Below are positions 1-12,878 of a DNA stretch of 64,000 nucleotides, in pieces. The position numbers and the translations under genes are program-made. How positions within the stretch are numbered: the first letter of the stretch is position 1; every line of letters begins with the position of its first letter. The notes below the pieces were generated by a model. That model made no database searches. It worked only from the letters and a program-made list of their open reading frames with translations, and was not told where the DNA came from. The DNA comes from Circinella minor (Eukaryota > Mucoromycota > Mucoromycetes > Mucorales > Lichtheimiaceae): positions 124,001 to 188,000 of the forward strand of contig JAEPRB010000002.1 in NCBI GenBank assembly GCA_016758965.1, given 5' to 3'.

Positions 1-3000
1 TTGTTATTCTAATCTAGTGAAGGTTTCTATACAAGCTACGTAAAAGAATTATACTGTATTTATGCACAGTAAGCTGTATTCAGTCAGTTTTTTTTAATCA
101 AGTATAATGCATTTTTTACTCCTCTGAGCTGGTTTTTATTATTATTGCTATAGAATCAATTTACAGTTAGATACCTTATTTACTTAATCGAATAATAGCT
201 TTGCGTCATTGAGACAAAAAAAAAAGGTTTTAAAGCTATGTAACATTTTATAAGAAAAGATTAAAACAACGGCCTTTTTCTCTACCAGGAAAAAGTAAAA
301 ATATTATTAGGAAAAAAAGGAAAGGCTTCTTTGGCAGTATGATATCCGCTAGAAGGAGGCACTAAGAATATAATTGTATGTAGGTTGAGCAATGGACGTA
401 CTGTCTATTGCTAAATACAAAAAATACATGATAGTTTAATCTATAAACCTATCGTTGTTGTTCGTTATGCAACTAATATTATCTTTTTTTATTCATAGCA
501 TTTCCATAAAATCCATTTTATGATCCACAATGGCCCCTTTCACATTTTCAAGATCTCAAGAGCCAAAAATAGTCTTGAAGAATTGATGGCTATAAGAGTA
601 TGTCTTAAGTTCAACTTTTCAAGTTAGAGAGTTAAATAAAAAAAAAATAGCCACTGGAAAAGAAAAGCAGGGGATCATTGTTCTATAACGTATACGTAAG
701 GATCTCGATGAGGTATCAAATAAAAGATATATAATATAGTAGCTTTATATCGGGTTACTTCAAGCGTTCTTACATATACCAATAGATGTAAAATCATTTT
801 ATCCATGTATCTAATACTTTTATATTGTAGCTTACCAGCATGTTGCTTTATACTGACTTAATCTTTGTCGACTTCCATTCCGTGAGTATTTCATATTCTC
901 GTACTAGTACATAGTTCTAAATGCATACATGTAGTTTTTCGTATGATATTGGGCCAAATAATAGAGCACAAGGCGTTACAATCAAAACTATTTACAAGTT
1001 GAGAGCTTTCCTGTATTCTTAAAACTTGGACAGTATTCGTCTACTTTGCTTCATGATGTTGAAAATTAATTAGCTTTTTACGAACGCCTTTTTAAGGGCA
1101 GTGGCGAGCGAATTGAGCAGAATTAACGGATCGAGAGCAAAAAATCTAACAGGAAAAAAAAATAAACTACTGCGGATAACATACTCCAGTCTATTGCTCA
1201 AAATACTTGATCTGGGGATTTCTCATCTAAATCTCTCTTGCTTTTCAATCGCTTCCTGATAATTGTGAGCTGAGGACTGTGACCTGAAGGCAGTTCAAAT
1301 TTTCAATCAATGTAAAGCGTTTTGAAAGTTAGTCCCATACTCTTATATATTGTACTTCTTATATTTTTATCGGATCAAGTACACGCATGCTTGAGATATA
1401 ACTGATTTTCGACAACTTGTTATATAAAGTATTTTAATAAAAAAACAAAGTGAATGAGCACTACTTTTTGATTTATATTAATAAATAAAGGAGTAGGATA
1501 TGATGAGGAGATAGTAGTAACTGTCGTTTAAGAAAATGATTCACGCCCACCAAAGCCATGTATATGTGGAGTATTCTATTCATTATGTATTAGCCTAGTA
1601 TAAGAGATACATTATAATGCTGTTAATTATTATAACTTGCATGTTGTTGCATTTACTGTCCCAACGATTTTGCTAAAAAAAAGTGCCATCACTAGACTTT
1701 GTGGGTTACAACGAATCGCACCGACCATTTTTTTTATGGCTGCTGGCCATATAATTATCTAAACACACCCGTGCCAATTTAGATAATGTTTTACAATATT
1801 ATATTTTGTTTTCACCTCGTCGTTTATTGTATCACTTCTTTCTCAGATCTACGTATGGGGAAAAAAGATTCGTAAAAAACCTTTGCAATTGTCAAGAAAA
1901 AGGTAATATTTTACTGTTGTATATATAAATACTTGATTTATTAGATTAATAATTGGTATAAAAAATTTTAGCGTCGTGTTGTGGTGAGTATGATAATAAT
2001 AGTTATTATGATATTTTTTTAAACAATTGAATAGTGATATATACTGGTAGGAGTCGGTACCTGATTGTGAGTAATTATAAAATTATTATCTTCATCAATC
2101 TTAGATTGAAATAATATGTGTGTGTGTGTGTGTGTGTGATAAAGATTATACAACTACAGGAGGCTGCCTTTTTGTTTTTTTCTTATCGGAAATACGCTAA
2201 TAATTCTTGCATCGTATGAATATTTTTTAATGCTTTGTAACAAAAAACGTTTTATATTATCCAATTAACGAACAAAACGTATTTTCTTGTAATAACATGT
2301 AACAGAAAGGGTAATAAATATTAAATTTATTCAGCAAATGGACAACAGAAAGGTAGAGGGCTTATATTAGATCCATACAATTTTAGTTTTTGTACATGTG
2401 ACAATACTGATGATGTTGCTATCGTTTTTTTTTTTTTGCCAATATTATTATTGTAAAGTAAATAAAAAAAAGGGGTGATTATGTTCTATAATTCATCGAT
2501 ATCGAATACTCGTATATGATGACGTTACCTCCGGTTGCACCTTTTACGTATTGATTTTTTCAAATCTTGACAAGTACGTTAGGTCCATGTAATATGTGAT
2601 TTTATGGTCTTATATAATAGTATCTATTCTGTTCTATACTTTACTATATACATGTCTATGGAGTATATCAGATCGTATTTTTTTTTTCAAAAATTAATAA
2701 TATGATAATGTTAGGTTATACATACAGCAACGACCGATTTTTTTATACGCAAGAATAGAAATATTTCAGGTTTACCGCTACTGTACGTACTCTTTTTTCG
2801 GCTGCTGTAGTTGTCTTAACAATAATGTGAATATACAGATTTGAATAAGTAGAGTAAAAAAAATGTAGCATCAATATGAGTTATGTTTAATAATAGTAAT
2901 ATTAATATACAAGAATATTTATTTGGGTTTTAAGCTACAGAAAAAAGTAGCATATGTATAGAATGCACAGCATTCAATATAAACAGTATATAAATATGAT

Positions 3001-3138
3001 ACTTTAAATGCCACAGGAAGAAATAGAAGAAATATTAAGAGTAATAACAGTAATCACAAGGGGAAGTTGGTTCGGGTAACCTAATACATTTGGTACTGAA
3101 TGGGTAAGAAAGATAAAAAGTTCCAATTATTCCTTGGT
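1..3138. other. AT-rich intergenic region, no gene seen
   Basis: About 3.1 kb with stop codons in every frame and no recognisable protein segment on either strand. It is very AT-rich with many short A or T runs. The only clear structure is a GT/TG dinucleotide microsatellite at about 2117-2138. I see no tRNA or rRNA signature. Confidence 0.6.
2117..2138. repeat. (TG)n microsatellite
   Basis: Uninterrupted TG dinucleotide tract of about 11 units in non-coding AT-rich DNA. Confidence 0.9.
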
Positions 3139-3555
3139 TTAAGTAACTGTGGTCAAATATGTTCGACGACTAGACCGACGTAGCCATTCATCAATTCTTT
3201 GTCTACTTGGTTTACGACCTAAGTTATTTGACTTGTTGTGGCCTTCTTTAACAATCAAAAAAGTGGCTGGATCATTAACGATAACGACACGAGAAAATGT
3301 AATCCGACGACGTGACTTTCCCTTATAGTAACGTTGTGCATGTTGATACTTTTGTTCTGTTCCTATGCTATTGTCGGATAACGAAGAATGAATTGTTGAT
3401 AATGTTGATGATATACTGATGGGTTTTTTTCGTACCAAAAGATGGGATCTTTTTATAAATGCTAAAAATGTATTGCTATTACTTGATTGTGGTAAAGTAT
3501 TGTATAAATCCCCATCAACCAATTGTTGTTGCCGTGGGTTAAGAAAGCTTAACAT
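3139..3555 (-). CDS. small basic hypothetical protein (138 aa)
   Basis: A single uninterrupted reading frame of 138 codons, ATG to stop, in a region otherwise full of stops. I do not recognise a family. The middle and C-terminus are very basic and Ser/Arg-rich (roughly residues 75-135), with no signal peptide or membrane segment. Around residues 82-90 it has RRITFSRVV, which fits the loose RVxF-type docking motif for protein phosphatase 1. Many fungal proteins of unknown function carry such a motif in a basic context, so this is suggestive only. It stands alone, with more than 1.5 kb to the next convincing gene. It could be the last exon of a longer gene or a chance ORF; no splice-linked upstream exon was evident. 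Confidence 0.45.
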   Translation of the reverse strand: MLSFLNPRQQQLVDGDLYNTLPQSSNSNTFLAFIKRSHLLVRKKPISISSTLSTIHSSLSDNSIGTEQKYQHAQRYYKGKSRRRITFSRVVIVNDPATFLIVKEGHNKSNNLGRKPSRQRIDEWLRRSSRRTYLTTVT

Positions 3556-5111
3556 AATATAAATACTGTATTATTTATATACAACGAAGAAGAAAAGAAA
3601 AAGAAATATTTATGTCAAAATATTTATACAGGAGAGAAAATGACTTATATATAAGAGAGAGAAAAGAAAAAAAAAACTTTCATCGTTCAACGTGATGAAT
3701 TTATAATTTTGTGTACATAAATTGGACTGATGGGTACCCCATAAAGATCTCTCTTCCTCCAGATAATTACAAGACAACAACACAGCAAGTAATAATAATG
3801 TAAAAAAGAAAGTGAACTAAAAAGTAATCAACAGTAAATACTATGCCAATGGTCACAATGGAATTCGTATGCATCCGGCATATATATACATCCCACATAC
3901 TGTAACAACAACAACAAAAATAGGAGTATGTATTAAATACCCCATATATAGCACAGTATACTGATTAAAAAAAGGAAAAGTAATATAACCTGTCAGTTCG
4001 ACCAAAAATAATAACAATTTATTTTATTTGTCAGTGTATAAAAACGCACCGGTAAACAGATATGTGAAAAAAACAGTTGACATCAAAATAGAATGAAGTA
4101 AAAATACTGTTTTTGTCTTATATCTCTTACGTATGGGTGGGTGAATTAGGTCTATTATAGGTAATTGTATAGAAATTTAAGAAAGATCTAAACATTGAAA
4201 TGCATCATTGTACTGATTCTTGCTTATAATTGAAACAATATTACAACTTACCACTCACTTGATTCAATATTCGCAAACTTGGTATCATATTTGCTCATGA
4301 CGTTATTCTTACTTATTATAAAAATATCTTGAATGCTTTTTCTGATCTTTAGTAATAAAAAATGCATGTTTCATCTCTTTTTGTATAATTGATAGTTATT
4401 TTAGCATAAACATAAAGTTATCCTTCGGCAACATACTATCATTACATTGTTGCATGGGCTGAAGTAATAGATAAAGCAAAATTTGTAATTCCTTGTTGTT
4501 TTCCCACTTCTATAGTTGCTGTCAGTAATATTTTTCTTTTTCATCCTGTTTATTCCTTGATTTCATTACTTTTTTTTTTGTTGAAAAGCCGTAATTTTTT
4601 TTTTCATTTACGTAAACGTTCTATTTTCATCAATTAATTGATTTTTTATTTTTGTTTTTGACAAGTTTAAATTACGATTGTGAAGAAAGAATAAACATTT
4701 AACTCCCTCTACTGTACTATCATTTTTTTGGGGGAGGGAATGGGCGGTAAAGAGGAAGGAGAGCAGTGTGTATTGATTTTTTCAAAGTGGTACGTATACT
4801 TTCAAGCATCTCAGACAATGAGTTGTGCATAAATATTGATGATGTTAAAAACATAATAGTCTATAAGACAGCCAAACTAATTACAATACCAACAACGTGG
4901 TGTGGTAATGCGTTTACTTCAACTGCCATAATTTTGCTATTATTAGTAGAAATACCTATATTATTACTAGTATCATTATCACCCATAATATATATGATAG
5001 CACTACGTATATCCAGTAAGTCTATTTCTCTTTTTGTTTGCTTCAATTTATGATTGGATTCTTTAATTTTTATTATGATTTATATTTTATCTATGGTATA
5101 ATATTAATATA
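3556..5111. other. AT-rich intergenic region
   Basis: No supported gene. A plus-strand ORF at 4766-5053 and a minus-strand one at 4861-5046 overlap each other. Both are hydrophobic or low in information, and neither resembles a known family. Short purine and pyrimidine tracts dominate. Confidence 0.5.
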
Positions 5112-6746
5112 TTAAACTTCTTCAAAAGTAATATCAACAGAAGGCAGCCGTTTTAACAAATCCGTGTTCCAGAACGCCGCACTTGGTGTCAGTACACCGA
5201 CAGGGACCTGGCCCCTTTTTTTCCCATGTAACAAAGCTAAAGCACATTGTAGGACCATTCGTGGGGTACCAATATAACCTGGTTCTGGGCCTCGTATCAT
5301 CACTTTAACATGGCAATCAGGCTCATGATTATCAACTGGAATAGTTTTAGTTTGATAGCCCTTGGTAATCAAAGTAATTTCAAAGTTTGTTTGTCTCAAT
5401 TGTTCATCTGTTGGGTTTTGTTTCGAGAATATACCCTTTGAAAAAAATTCTGGATGTTTCAAAAGCAAGTTACGTCCCCACGGTGTTGTTGCCAGGAATG
5501 AAAAAAGCAAACCATAAAAGCATACTTGAATCATGATCCAAAAGGTAGGTAGTAACACATAAGCTGCAAATTGAACAGTTGGGGGCATAACATTCTTATT
5601 TTGGGAAGGATTACTGGATGAATTGGATGGTGGTTCAGCTTGCCCACTTACAAGCAGTTGCTGTGAAAGTCGAACAACACTGGTATCGGCACCTGGAAAT
5701 GGGATCGTGTACATTTGCATATCATGATTGTAACCGACTCCTTTTTTCAATTTGAGTTGTGGACCTGGTCGAGGTAATTTGGCTAGACCAGATACTTTAC
5801 GAATCTCTCTTAAAAGTTCAGCACTACCAACACCATGTACTGGATATTTTATAACACCCCCCCCCAAAAAAAGAAGACATTATAATAATATTAGCAAAAT
5901 GGGCTTGTTTTTTCTTCCATTTTTATTCATAGTACTCATTCTCTCTCATTCTCTCTTTCGTATCCTGTTTTACCTGCTGATTCGTAGGTAGCAAACCCAC
6001 CATGTATTCCTGCTTCTCCATAATGAATCCTTAAAAACATTTCAATATGTACTGGGGACCATCCTTTTTCTTGATACAATTCCTTGACGTAAAGTGATCC
6101 TATGTCTGCAGGCACCTGTTTTGTAAACGAAATTAAATTGTAAGCAGAGCTACTTGTTATATATACAAGACCATTCTATACTTACACTATCGAACCCGCA
6201 ACAATGAACAATAGTTGTATTATTTTTACGTGCTTGATCATGATATGTTCTTTGCATTCGTTCAACAAATTCAGGTTCGCCTATTTTATAATAATAATAT
6301 CAATACAACGAGTTTTAATCAATCATTGTTTCCAAAAAGTAGATATATAAATAATACAGAAACAAACCTGTAACATCAACATAGTCGCAGCTATTTTCAA
6401 CGCAAGAACGAACAACATATTCACCCATAAAACGAAAAGGTCCAACAGCGTTAATAATGATCTTGGATTGCTTTGCCATGGCATCCAATGTATCTCGTCG
6501 CATAACATTAGCAACAAGAATGGCAGGTTCGGGTATAGTTGCACTGGGGTATTTAGTCATGTATTTTTGTACGAGTTGTTGCATCTGTTGCTCATTACGT
6601 CCTGCAATGGCCCAGCAAAAACCATGAAGATACATTTCTGGTTGTGATGCAGATAGCTCAATTACATGTTCAACAATATGACTACCAGTTAAACCTGTTG
6701 CTCCAAAAACAGTAATGTCGTATTTATTATTATCATTGGTAACCAT
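5112..6746 (-). CDS. saccharopine dehydrogenase-like oxidoreductase (SCCPDH family)
   Basis: Four exons on the minus strand: 6746-6368, 6280-6186, 6115-5974, 5839-5112. They join in phase to 447 residues, the usual length for this family. The N-terminus (residues 9-20) is a Rossmann dinucleotide-binding turn, VFGATGLTGSHI, followed by AGRNE and INAVGPFRFMGE, all typical of SCCPDH and trans-acting enoyl reductase proteins. Exon 2 supplies the conserved HCCGFDS. A hydrophobic segment at about residues 298-322 matches the membrane or lipid-droplet anchor of the family. The exact reaction is unknown: these proteins are not the lysine-pathway saccharopine dehydrogenase, although they share the fold. 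The intron before exon 4 contains a G-run close to the acceptor. Family assignment is firm; the substrate is not. Confidence 0.93.
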
Positions 6747-7650
6747 AGTGATGCTTAGCTGTTATAGGATAACAAAAGGAAGAAGTCGTCGTCCATGGTT
6801 TCGTAATATGAAAAATTTAATTGTATTTTCTCAGGTTCCAAGGAAAAGTTAAAAAGGCTCTCTAATTATTTTTGTCACAGGAAGCAAAACATGACTATTA
6901 TTTGATAGCTTGTATGATAAATATAAAAGTAGTTGTAAATTTTTTTGGTGTCGCTTATAGCTTACAATAAATAAAAATAGAAAACTCATGGTTCGATTTA
7001 GAACTATTAGATAGAGCATTTTTTAAGATTGTTATACGATAATCGTACATTTTTAGCAGTATAAAGTCTATGCTGCGCAAAAAAGTGTCATCACCTTGAA
7101 TGTATATCATAAGGAAACATTATTGCATTACTTTTTCGTTTGATGATATCATTTACTTCAACTGTCACGCGGGGTCACACAGTAATTTACTCTGTTCTCA
7201 ATTCTATTATCATGCAAAAAATAAGGTATGTATGGTACTCAATTCTGCCAAAAAAAAGTGATCTTCACAAGTTTTCCTTGTTGTTTGTCTAATACCATGA
7301 TTTTAAAATAAATACATACAATACTCTTTGCTTTTATTTTACAAAATTTCTTTGGCGCTAACCTATTATGATAAAGGAGTTAAATATGGATGATTGTACA
7401 ATAACGAGACATGTATTTACAGGATTTTTCCTCGTTTTAGACAGCTGAATCATTTTCAGCTTGGAGTTGGTTTTTTTTAACATGGCGCGTGATGTATTTT
7501 CAATTTGGCAGTTGGAATTGTTCAACCTGGTGGCTGAAATTTTCTGGTGTAGCGTTAAGTATTTTATGATTTGGCGACTAATGTTATTAGTACGCCTCCC
7601 AGTGTTTTTTATTTGACGGCGACAACCCAGCAAAAGAAGGGGGATTGGTG
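6747..7650. other. intergenic region upstream of the SCCPDH-like gene
   Basis: No gene recognised. The first part should hold the promoter of the minus-strand SCCPDH-like gene. A 104-codon minus-strand frame at 7358-7672 has no family resemblance and runs into a decayed transposon end, so it is not treated as a gene. Confidence 0.5.
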
Positions 7651-7651
7651 C

Positions 7652-7765
7652 AGCCAACTCCCATTTTTGCAACTACTATTTTTGCAAAATTCTTTTTAGT
7701 TATGCAACTTGCATTGAACGTTTCAGGATGTTGCATCTCATCGAAAATAAACTATGCTATAGGTT
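7652..7765. repeat. decayed second copy of the MITE left end
   Basis: The sequence cagccaactcccatttttgc at 7652 resembles the left terminal repeat of the MITE at 8102 (cagtcaacccccggtttttg), in the same orientation, with several transitions. A shared internal block reading gcatctcatcga lies further inside both copies. No matching right end was found, so this looks like an older, truncated relative. Confidence 0.5.
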
Positions 7766-8101
7766 TTGCTTTCAATGAAGTGAACAGCCCATGCATTTAG
7801 GTTCTTCATTATGTGTCAAAGAAGTATAACAAAAATATTACTATACGTAACCGTTGCTTGTTATAAATATCATTTACTTTCAAAAAAAAAGTACTAAGTT
7901 CAACAATATCATAAGAAGAAAAAAGAAACAAAGATGGAATAGAAAGTCTGTGAACCCGGAAAAAACTACAAGGCATATAAGTTAACTAATTAATGTGTGT
8001 AGTTCTTGGAATTGTAACTTTTCAGTGAGGCCATCATGACTCACTGTAGTAATAACATTCTACGTAATCCAATGAAAGGTTTCAATTTTAGCACCCTTGT
8101 A

Positions 8102-8441
8102 CAGTCAACCCCCGGTTTTTGCACACCTGAGATTTCCTGATGTTTTGTTGCAGAACCGGAGACTTGCAACAAGCGAAACTTGATATACGTATATTTAAAA
8201 TACGGCATCTCATCGATTATTCTTTGTTGGCATTTGTGGGTATTTCCATATTTAGATAATGATTCATAAGAATACTATACACAATTATTACAATTATAGT
8301 ACAGTTTACTCAACTCGCCCAAAAACCTTGATGCAAGTTGCAAGTTGCGATTCCATTAAGTATTTTTAACATTTCCAAACACAAATGGAGCAGAACCGGG
8401 AGATTTGCAAAAGCGGGAGGTGCAAAAGCGGGGGTTGACTG
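8102..8441. mobile_element. 340-bp MITE with TA target duplication
   Basis: A non-coding element bounded by terminal inverted repeats. The left end reads cagtcaacccccggttttt; the right end reads gcgggggttgactg, whose complement is cagtcaacccccgc. The inverted match continues into the adjacent TTTTGCA/TGCAAAA. TA dinucleotides flank both sides (8100-8101 and 8442-8443), as expected for a Tc1/mariner-pogo insertion. Termini starting CAG next to TA are typical of pogo/Tigger/Fot1-type elements; that class is inferred. The right end holds tandem subterminal motifs (tgcaaaagcggg twice), and a gcagaaccgg block occurs near both ends. No transposase is encoded, so it would need a partner in trans. 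Confidence 0.85.
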
Positions 8442-8443
8442 TA

Positions 8444-9698
8444 TCCATAGATAGCTTGATCGATGTCCTGAAGTATCAAATTTAAATGAACATGTAACTT
8501 TTTATTATATAATGATATAATATGTAAGTATAAAGACATGCTATAACTAACATACAGGTGCTCTCTTCTCATTCGACACATAATTTTTTACTCTGATGGA
8601 GACTTAGCACTACCAACGTGTAGATCCTTGGGTCTTTTTTTCAGTAACCAAAAGAAGATAGAGCGATTTAGCACACTTATGTTTAGATATGTTAGTTTGA
8701 AAAATTGATCAAATCCTTTGATTATCTTTATATGACCAGTCGTATATTTTTTCCAGAGTTGTTCTCTTCCTGGGTGCTAATAAGTTATAGCTTCTCCTAT
8801 AAATAAAAAAATAACTACAGAAAGATGTATGTAAATTGATTAATATTATGAATTTGCAATTTTATATTCACTTCTAAAAAGTAGTATGAAATCCTTTGTT
8901 TAATTATATGTAAGTTCTCATCCATATATATGATGTGATTATATCTATACCACATTAAAAAACAACGGATACAAAAGGAAAAGCAATAGATAATGCAAAA
9001 TATAATGGAAGTATACAAAGAAAAACAACGCATGTATTGTAAATGCTTTATTATTGATGATATAGCAGAATACGGCGATTCTCACTTGTTGCAAATCTGC
9101 TGCCAATTCCTCCCGCAAATGAACAAAAAAAAAACTGTTTGTAAGAAATTACTATTTTGTTAAAACAATACAATAATTACTTTTTTGCACCATACGTACA
9201 GATATGAAAATAATCCATTAGAGCGTAATAAGGTCTGCATGACATTAACCACACTATATAATTATATGTAACATCACGTAACCAATAATCCTTGACCACC
9301 AGTTATAGAATCACATTTTTGTTCATAATATCAATATTTTATCCAAGGAACCAGTAATTAGAAAAAATTTAATCAGCTTTATTGATTTATCATTGTTCCG
9401 TTTACATTTCTGGTATGACTTTTTCTTTTATGTTCACTGACGATAGCATTGTGTGATGTTAAACTAAACCTGAATTTCCAAATTTGGAATCCCGGTCTGG
9501 GTGGAACATTTTTAGTGAGAGATCATAAGCAATAAGCTCTTCCGTTCATTTGCATCCGTTGATCAAGAGTATGTAATAATTATACAAAGCGAAATCGAAA
9601 AAAAAAATTCCATCAGATGGATAGATAGACGGATGGATGGATGAATTATGAGATGAATGAGAAAAACTGATTGATTGATATTTTAACATATTTAGAAA
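8444..9698. other. intergenic region upstream of the eL29 gene
   Basis: No gene supported. The proximal part (about 9400-9698) should contain the promoter of the ribosomal protein gene. A short ggat/gatg-rich simple-sequence patch lies near 9620-9650. I could not identify a confident TATA box or ribosomal-protein motif. Confidence 0.5.
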
Positions 9699-10076
9699 AT
9701 GGCCAAGTCTAAGAACCACACCAACCACAACCAAAGTAAAATGAAATCTCAATTCTTTTGATACCAAAAACGATGACAAGTTAAATTATTCACACCTTAG
9801 TTTTTTAATATAACTTTATAGATAGCAAGGCTCACCGTAACGGTATTAAGAAGCCCAAGCAACACCGTTACCCCTCGCTTAAGGGTGTATGTATTATAAT
9901 AATCTTGTATTAAAAAAAACGCACCATTTTATTTTTTAGCGTATGTGACATTAATAATTTATACTTTTTTTTTTTACATACTTAAATAGGTGGATGCTAA
10001 GTTCCTCCGCAACCAACGTTTCGCTAAGAAGGGTACCCAAAAGGCTTTGATCGCCAAGGCTGCTGGCAAGGCTTAA
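9699..10076 (+). CDS. RPL29: 60S ribosomal protein L29 (eL29)
   Basis: Three exons, 9699-9735, 9822-9886 and 9990-10076, join in phase to 62 residues, the normal size. The N-terminus is MAKSKNHTNHNQ, followed by KAHRNGIKKPK and YPSLKGVDAKF, which are near-invariant in eukaryotic eL29. The C-terminus is Ala/Lys-rich (ALIAKAAGKA). The acceptor of exon 2 is fixed by the need to place two residues between NHNQ and KAHRNG. The protein sits near the E-site/exit side of the large subunit and is small and highly basic. Codon use is clearly biased (many AAG, GCT, CGT and GGT codons), consistent with high expression and unlike the neighbouring genes. No single exon is long enough to stand out as an ORF. 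Confidence 0.97.
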
Positions 10077-10513
10077 ACGTATTATCTATCATCTTTCAAT
10101 ATTTCGAGAAATAAACGTTTCTTTTTACATTTTTCCTGACAACATAAATTATAACACGGATTCAACAAACCTAGACACACACGTACACACATGATTTATA
10201 TATCAGCTTATTAAATATGGGGACTATGGTGATGATGATGAGGAATATGTTGGGGATAGTAAAATCAATTTACTACGTCGAAAGAAAAAAATAGATAATA
10301 TTAAAAGGGTGTAAGAAGATTATCATCCAAAAAGTTTAAATCATGCTATAAATATATGGCAGACACTGATAAAAGTTAAACACAGTAGAAAAATGTTTAC
10401 TTATCAGAACGGAATATTCTACATATATTTTATAAATTGTAGAACCAAAAATAAGCATCATCATAAAATATATCTATTACCAAAAATTACAGAAAAGCAA
10501 AAAGGATACTTAC

Positions 10514-12441
10514 GTTAGTATCGCAATGCATTCGTATGTTTTCAAAAACATTCAACATTTTTCGTCGTGCTCCAAGCGCAGCCACCCCTTTTGCTTCTAG
10601 TTCTTCATTGGATAATTTAATCATATCTTGCCATTTCATTGATTCAAATATTTGGTTATATTTGTGAAGTCGTAATGATTTAAGAAATGCAGGAATATCT
10701 AAATAATAGCAATATAATTAAGTTTACTTGTATGGATATACAGTTAATGCTTGTAGTCTTTCATAGGATACTAACCCTTAACCAATTCCATATCAATCGT
10801 ATCACTTGATCTTTTCTCTTTGGATGTTTTAGGTAATTTGCGAGACGAAGATACTGATGAGGATGGGATTTGTGTTGCTGTGGCTGTGGTTGAGATTGTT
10901 GTAGCTGCTGTAGAAGCTGTAGTTTGTGGTGGTGTTGCTATAGATGTATCACTACTTTGCCCACTACTTAATGATTCTCTATCAATAAATGTTAACGAAG
11001 ATCCTATTGTAGTCTTTCCATCCTGCTTCTGCCATTCCTGACGTATTTGCTGCTGCTCATCTGCCTCTGGTACGGTACCAGGAATATTACTACTAGTAGT
11101 AATAGCAGTCAAACTATGTTGATGTGATTTGGATGGATCCCACCATGTTGAAACATCCGCCGATTTTGGACGTGCAATCTTCCTGCGATCACCTATCACT
11201 GATTTATTGGATGTACTAATTTGGTTCCAGGCCGGGGTTAAGAATGTTGAAGAATTATCGATCACAGATCGAGGTCTTTGTTGTTGTTGGTGATGATTGT
11301 GTGATTGTTGTTGCTGCTGTTGAGATGATGATGATGATAATGTAGGAGCAGTATGAGAAGGAACAGTAGTAGAAGCAGGAGCAGCAACACTTGATCCAAA
11401 CAGGGGTGAAAATAAATTAGGCGGGCTATCCCCAAAAGCAATCGAATGACGATTATTTAACGCGCCCGATGAATGCGTCATTGGATAGGGGCGATGATGG
11501 TCTTCCACTAATAAATAAATGTATAGAGTATTTTAATAAGTAATCTTTCTCTTGATATTAAAATAGCACCCAAGGGAATTTTTTTCTTTTTTAACTCTTT
11601 GTCTTCTCAAAAAAAGAACAAAAAAAGAGTACTCCTTCACTCCACAGACAATAAACATATTTAAATATTACGCTTATAATCCAATCCTTATTAACCTCTC
11701 TTTGCTTGAAAAGGATGATCAAAGTATAACTTCCTACCCTTTCTCTCTTTCTTCCTCTCCTCCATCAACATACATATTTATAAAAGTAAAAGACATTTTT
11801 CTCAGCCTTTCTCAATCTCCTTACCAATGAGATCCGACGTCCTAGAACGAGGGTGACGCCTATCAAGCATTTGTTGCAAAACCATAATAAAAAATCGGGC
11901 ATTATTTTGCGAACAGTGCTGTAATAATGAATAAAGAACGGCCATTTGTTCTGTATCTGCTAATAGCCCAAACCAATGATCTACGTGTTTAAGATCATCT
12001 GCAAAACGCTTGACATAATTCAAAATAGGGATAGAAAGCAACCGCAAGGTAAAAGAGGAAGATTATTCACGATATGTAATATAAACAGGTGATAAATAGT
12101 TAGATCAAGATGATATAAGCGTCTCGCTTTAACTGTTAGATCGACTTGCGCCGCATTTTTATATACGTAATACAGCTATATATTACTTACCTGGTCTAAA
12201 GTGGCTGTCGCAATATCAGATAATTTTTGATCATAATCTTGCCATTCACTAATACCCGAAAGACTATTGACTATATGTATATATAATATATTTCAATGAG
12301 TAACAATCATTCAGTGAAATGAAATGAAAAGTAACCAAAGTAACCGAAGTTACTCCTTTTGAAAAATATTGCTAGGTTACCATGACTTCTCGGTCTCATA
12401 AGATTTGAATTCATAAAGGAACCAGCCGACATGAAATCCAT
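10514..12441 (-). CDS. VTS1: Vts1/Smaug-type SAM-domain RNA-binding regulator
   Basis: Five exons on the minus strand: 12441-12381, 12270-12191, 12008-11825, 11507-10776 and 10698-10514. They join in phase to 414 codons before the terminus. Exons 2-3 encode the N-terminal Vts1 region (residues about 21-105, with LDQRFADDLKHVDHWFGLL and RFFIMVLQQM). The middle is Ser/Thr/Gln-rich. The last exon is a SAM domain (about 352-413) with KDIPAFLKSLRLHKY and GVAALGARRKM, the RNA-hairpin-binding surface known from yeast Vts1 and fly Smaug. The protein recruits deadenylases to mRNAs carrying Smaug recognition hairpins, in the cytoplasm and P-bodies. The C-terminal end is uncertain. After the donor at 10513 there may be a short last exon, either ending at once at 10272-10270 or starting near 10365. 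Confidence 0.93.
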
Positions 12442-12878
12442 TATAAATTTTCAAGAGAAAAATAAATCAACAAAAGAAAAAATAAAAAAAAGAAGAATGT
12501 GTCGATGAAGCAAAAAAAGAGAAATATAATAAGTCAATAACTTAATGAATTAGTTGGTGTGTGTGTGAGAGGGAAAAGTGAAAGAAAAGAGAAAATGATT
12601 TGTGTGTGAAAACTAAAGTTTTACTTGAAAACCTCGCGGGATTAGAAGAAATAAGAGTGCATGAATAAAAAATAATGTAATGCTGGAGATCTGTTCCAAC
12701 ACTGTCATATTGATTCATCTTCCGCTCTTCTCCCGCCTTTTATTACTTTTTACTTATCTCTCCCCTAAATATTTTCTTTATGTATTATTCCTCCTTTCTT
12801 TTTTTATCTTTGAAAAAAACAGAAAAGTGTTTTCCTTTTACTTCTCATTTTATACATAAGAGAAAAATGCTTCTAATT

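Noticed and set aside
4766..5053. 95-codon hydrophobic plus-strand frame
   Set aside because: Overlaps an open frame on the other strand, no family resemblance, and composition matches AT-rich filler.
6960..7010. GGTTCGA-containing stretch as a possible tRNA
   Set aside because: No acceptor or anticodon stem can be formed around it.
7358..7672. 104-codon minus-strand frame
   Set aside because: Its first codons lie in the decayed MITE end and the translation shows no recognisable motif.
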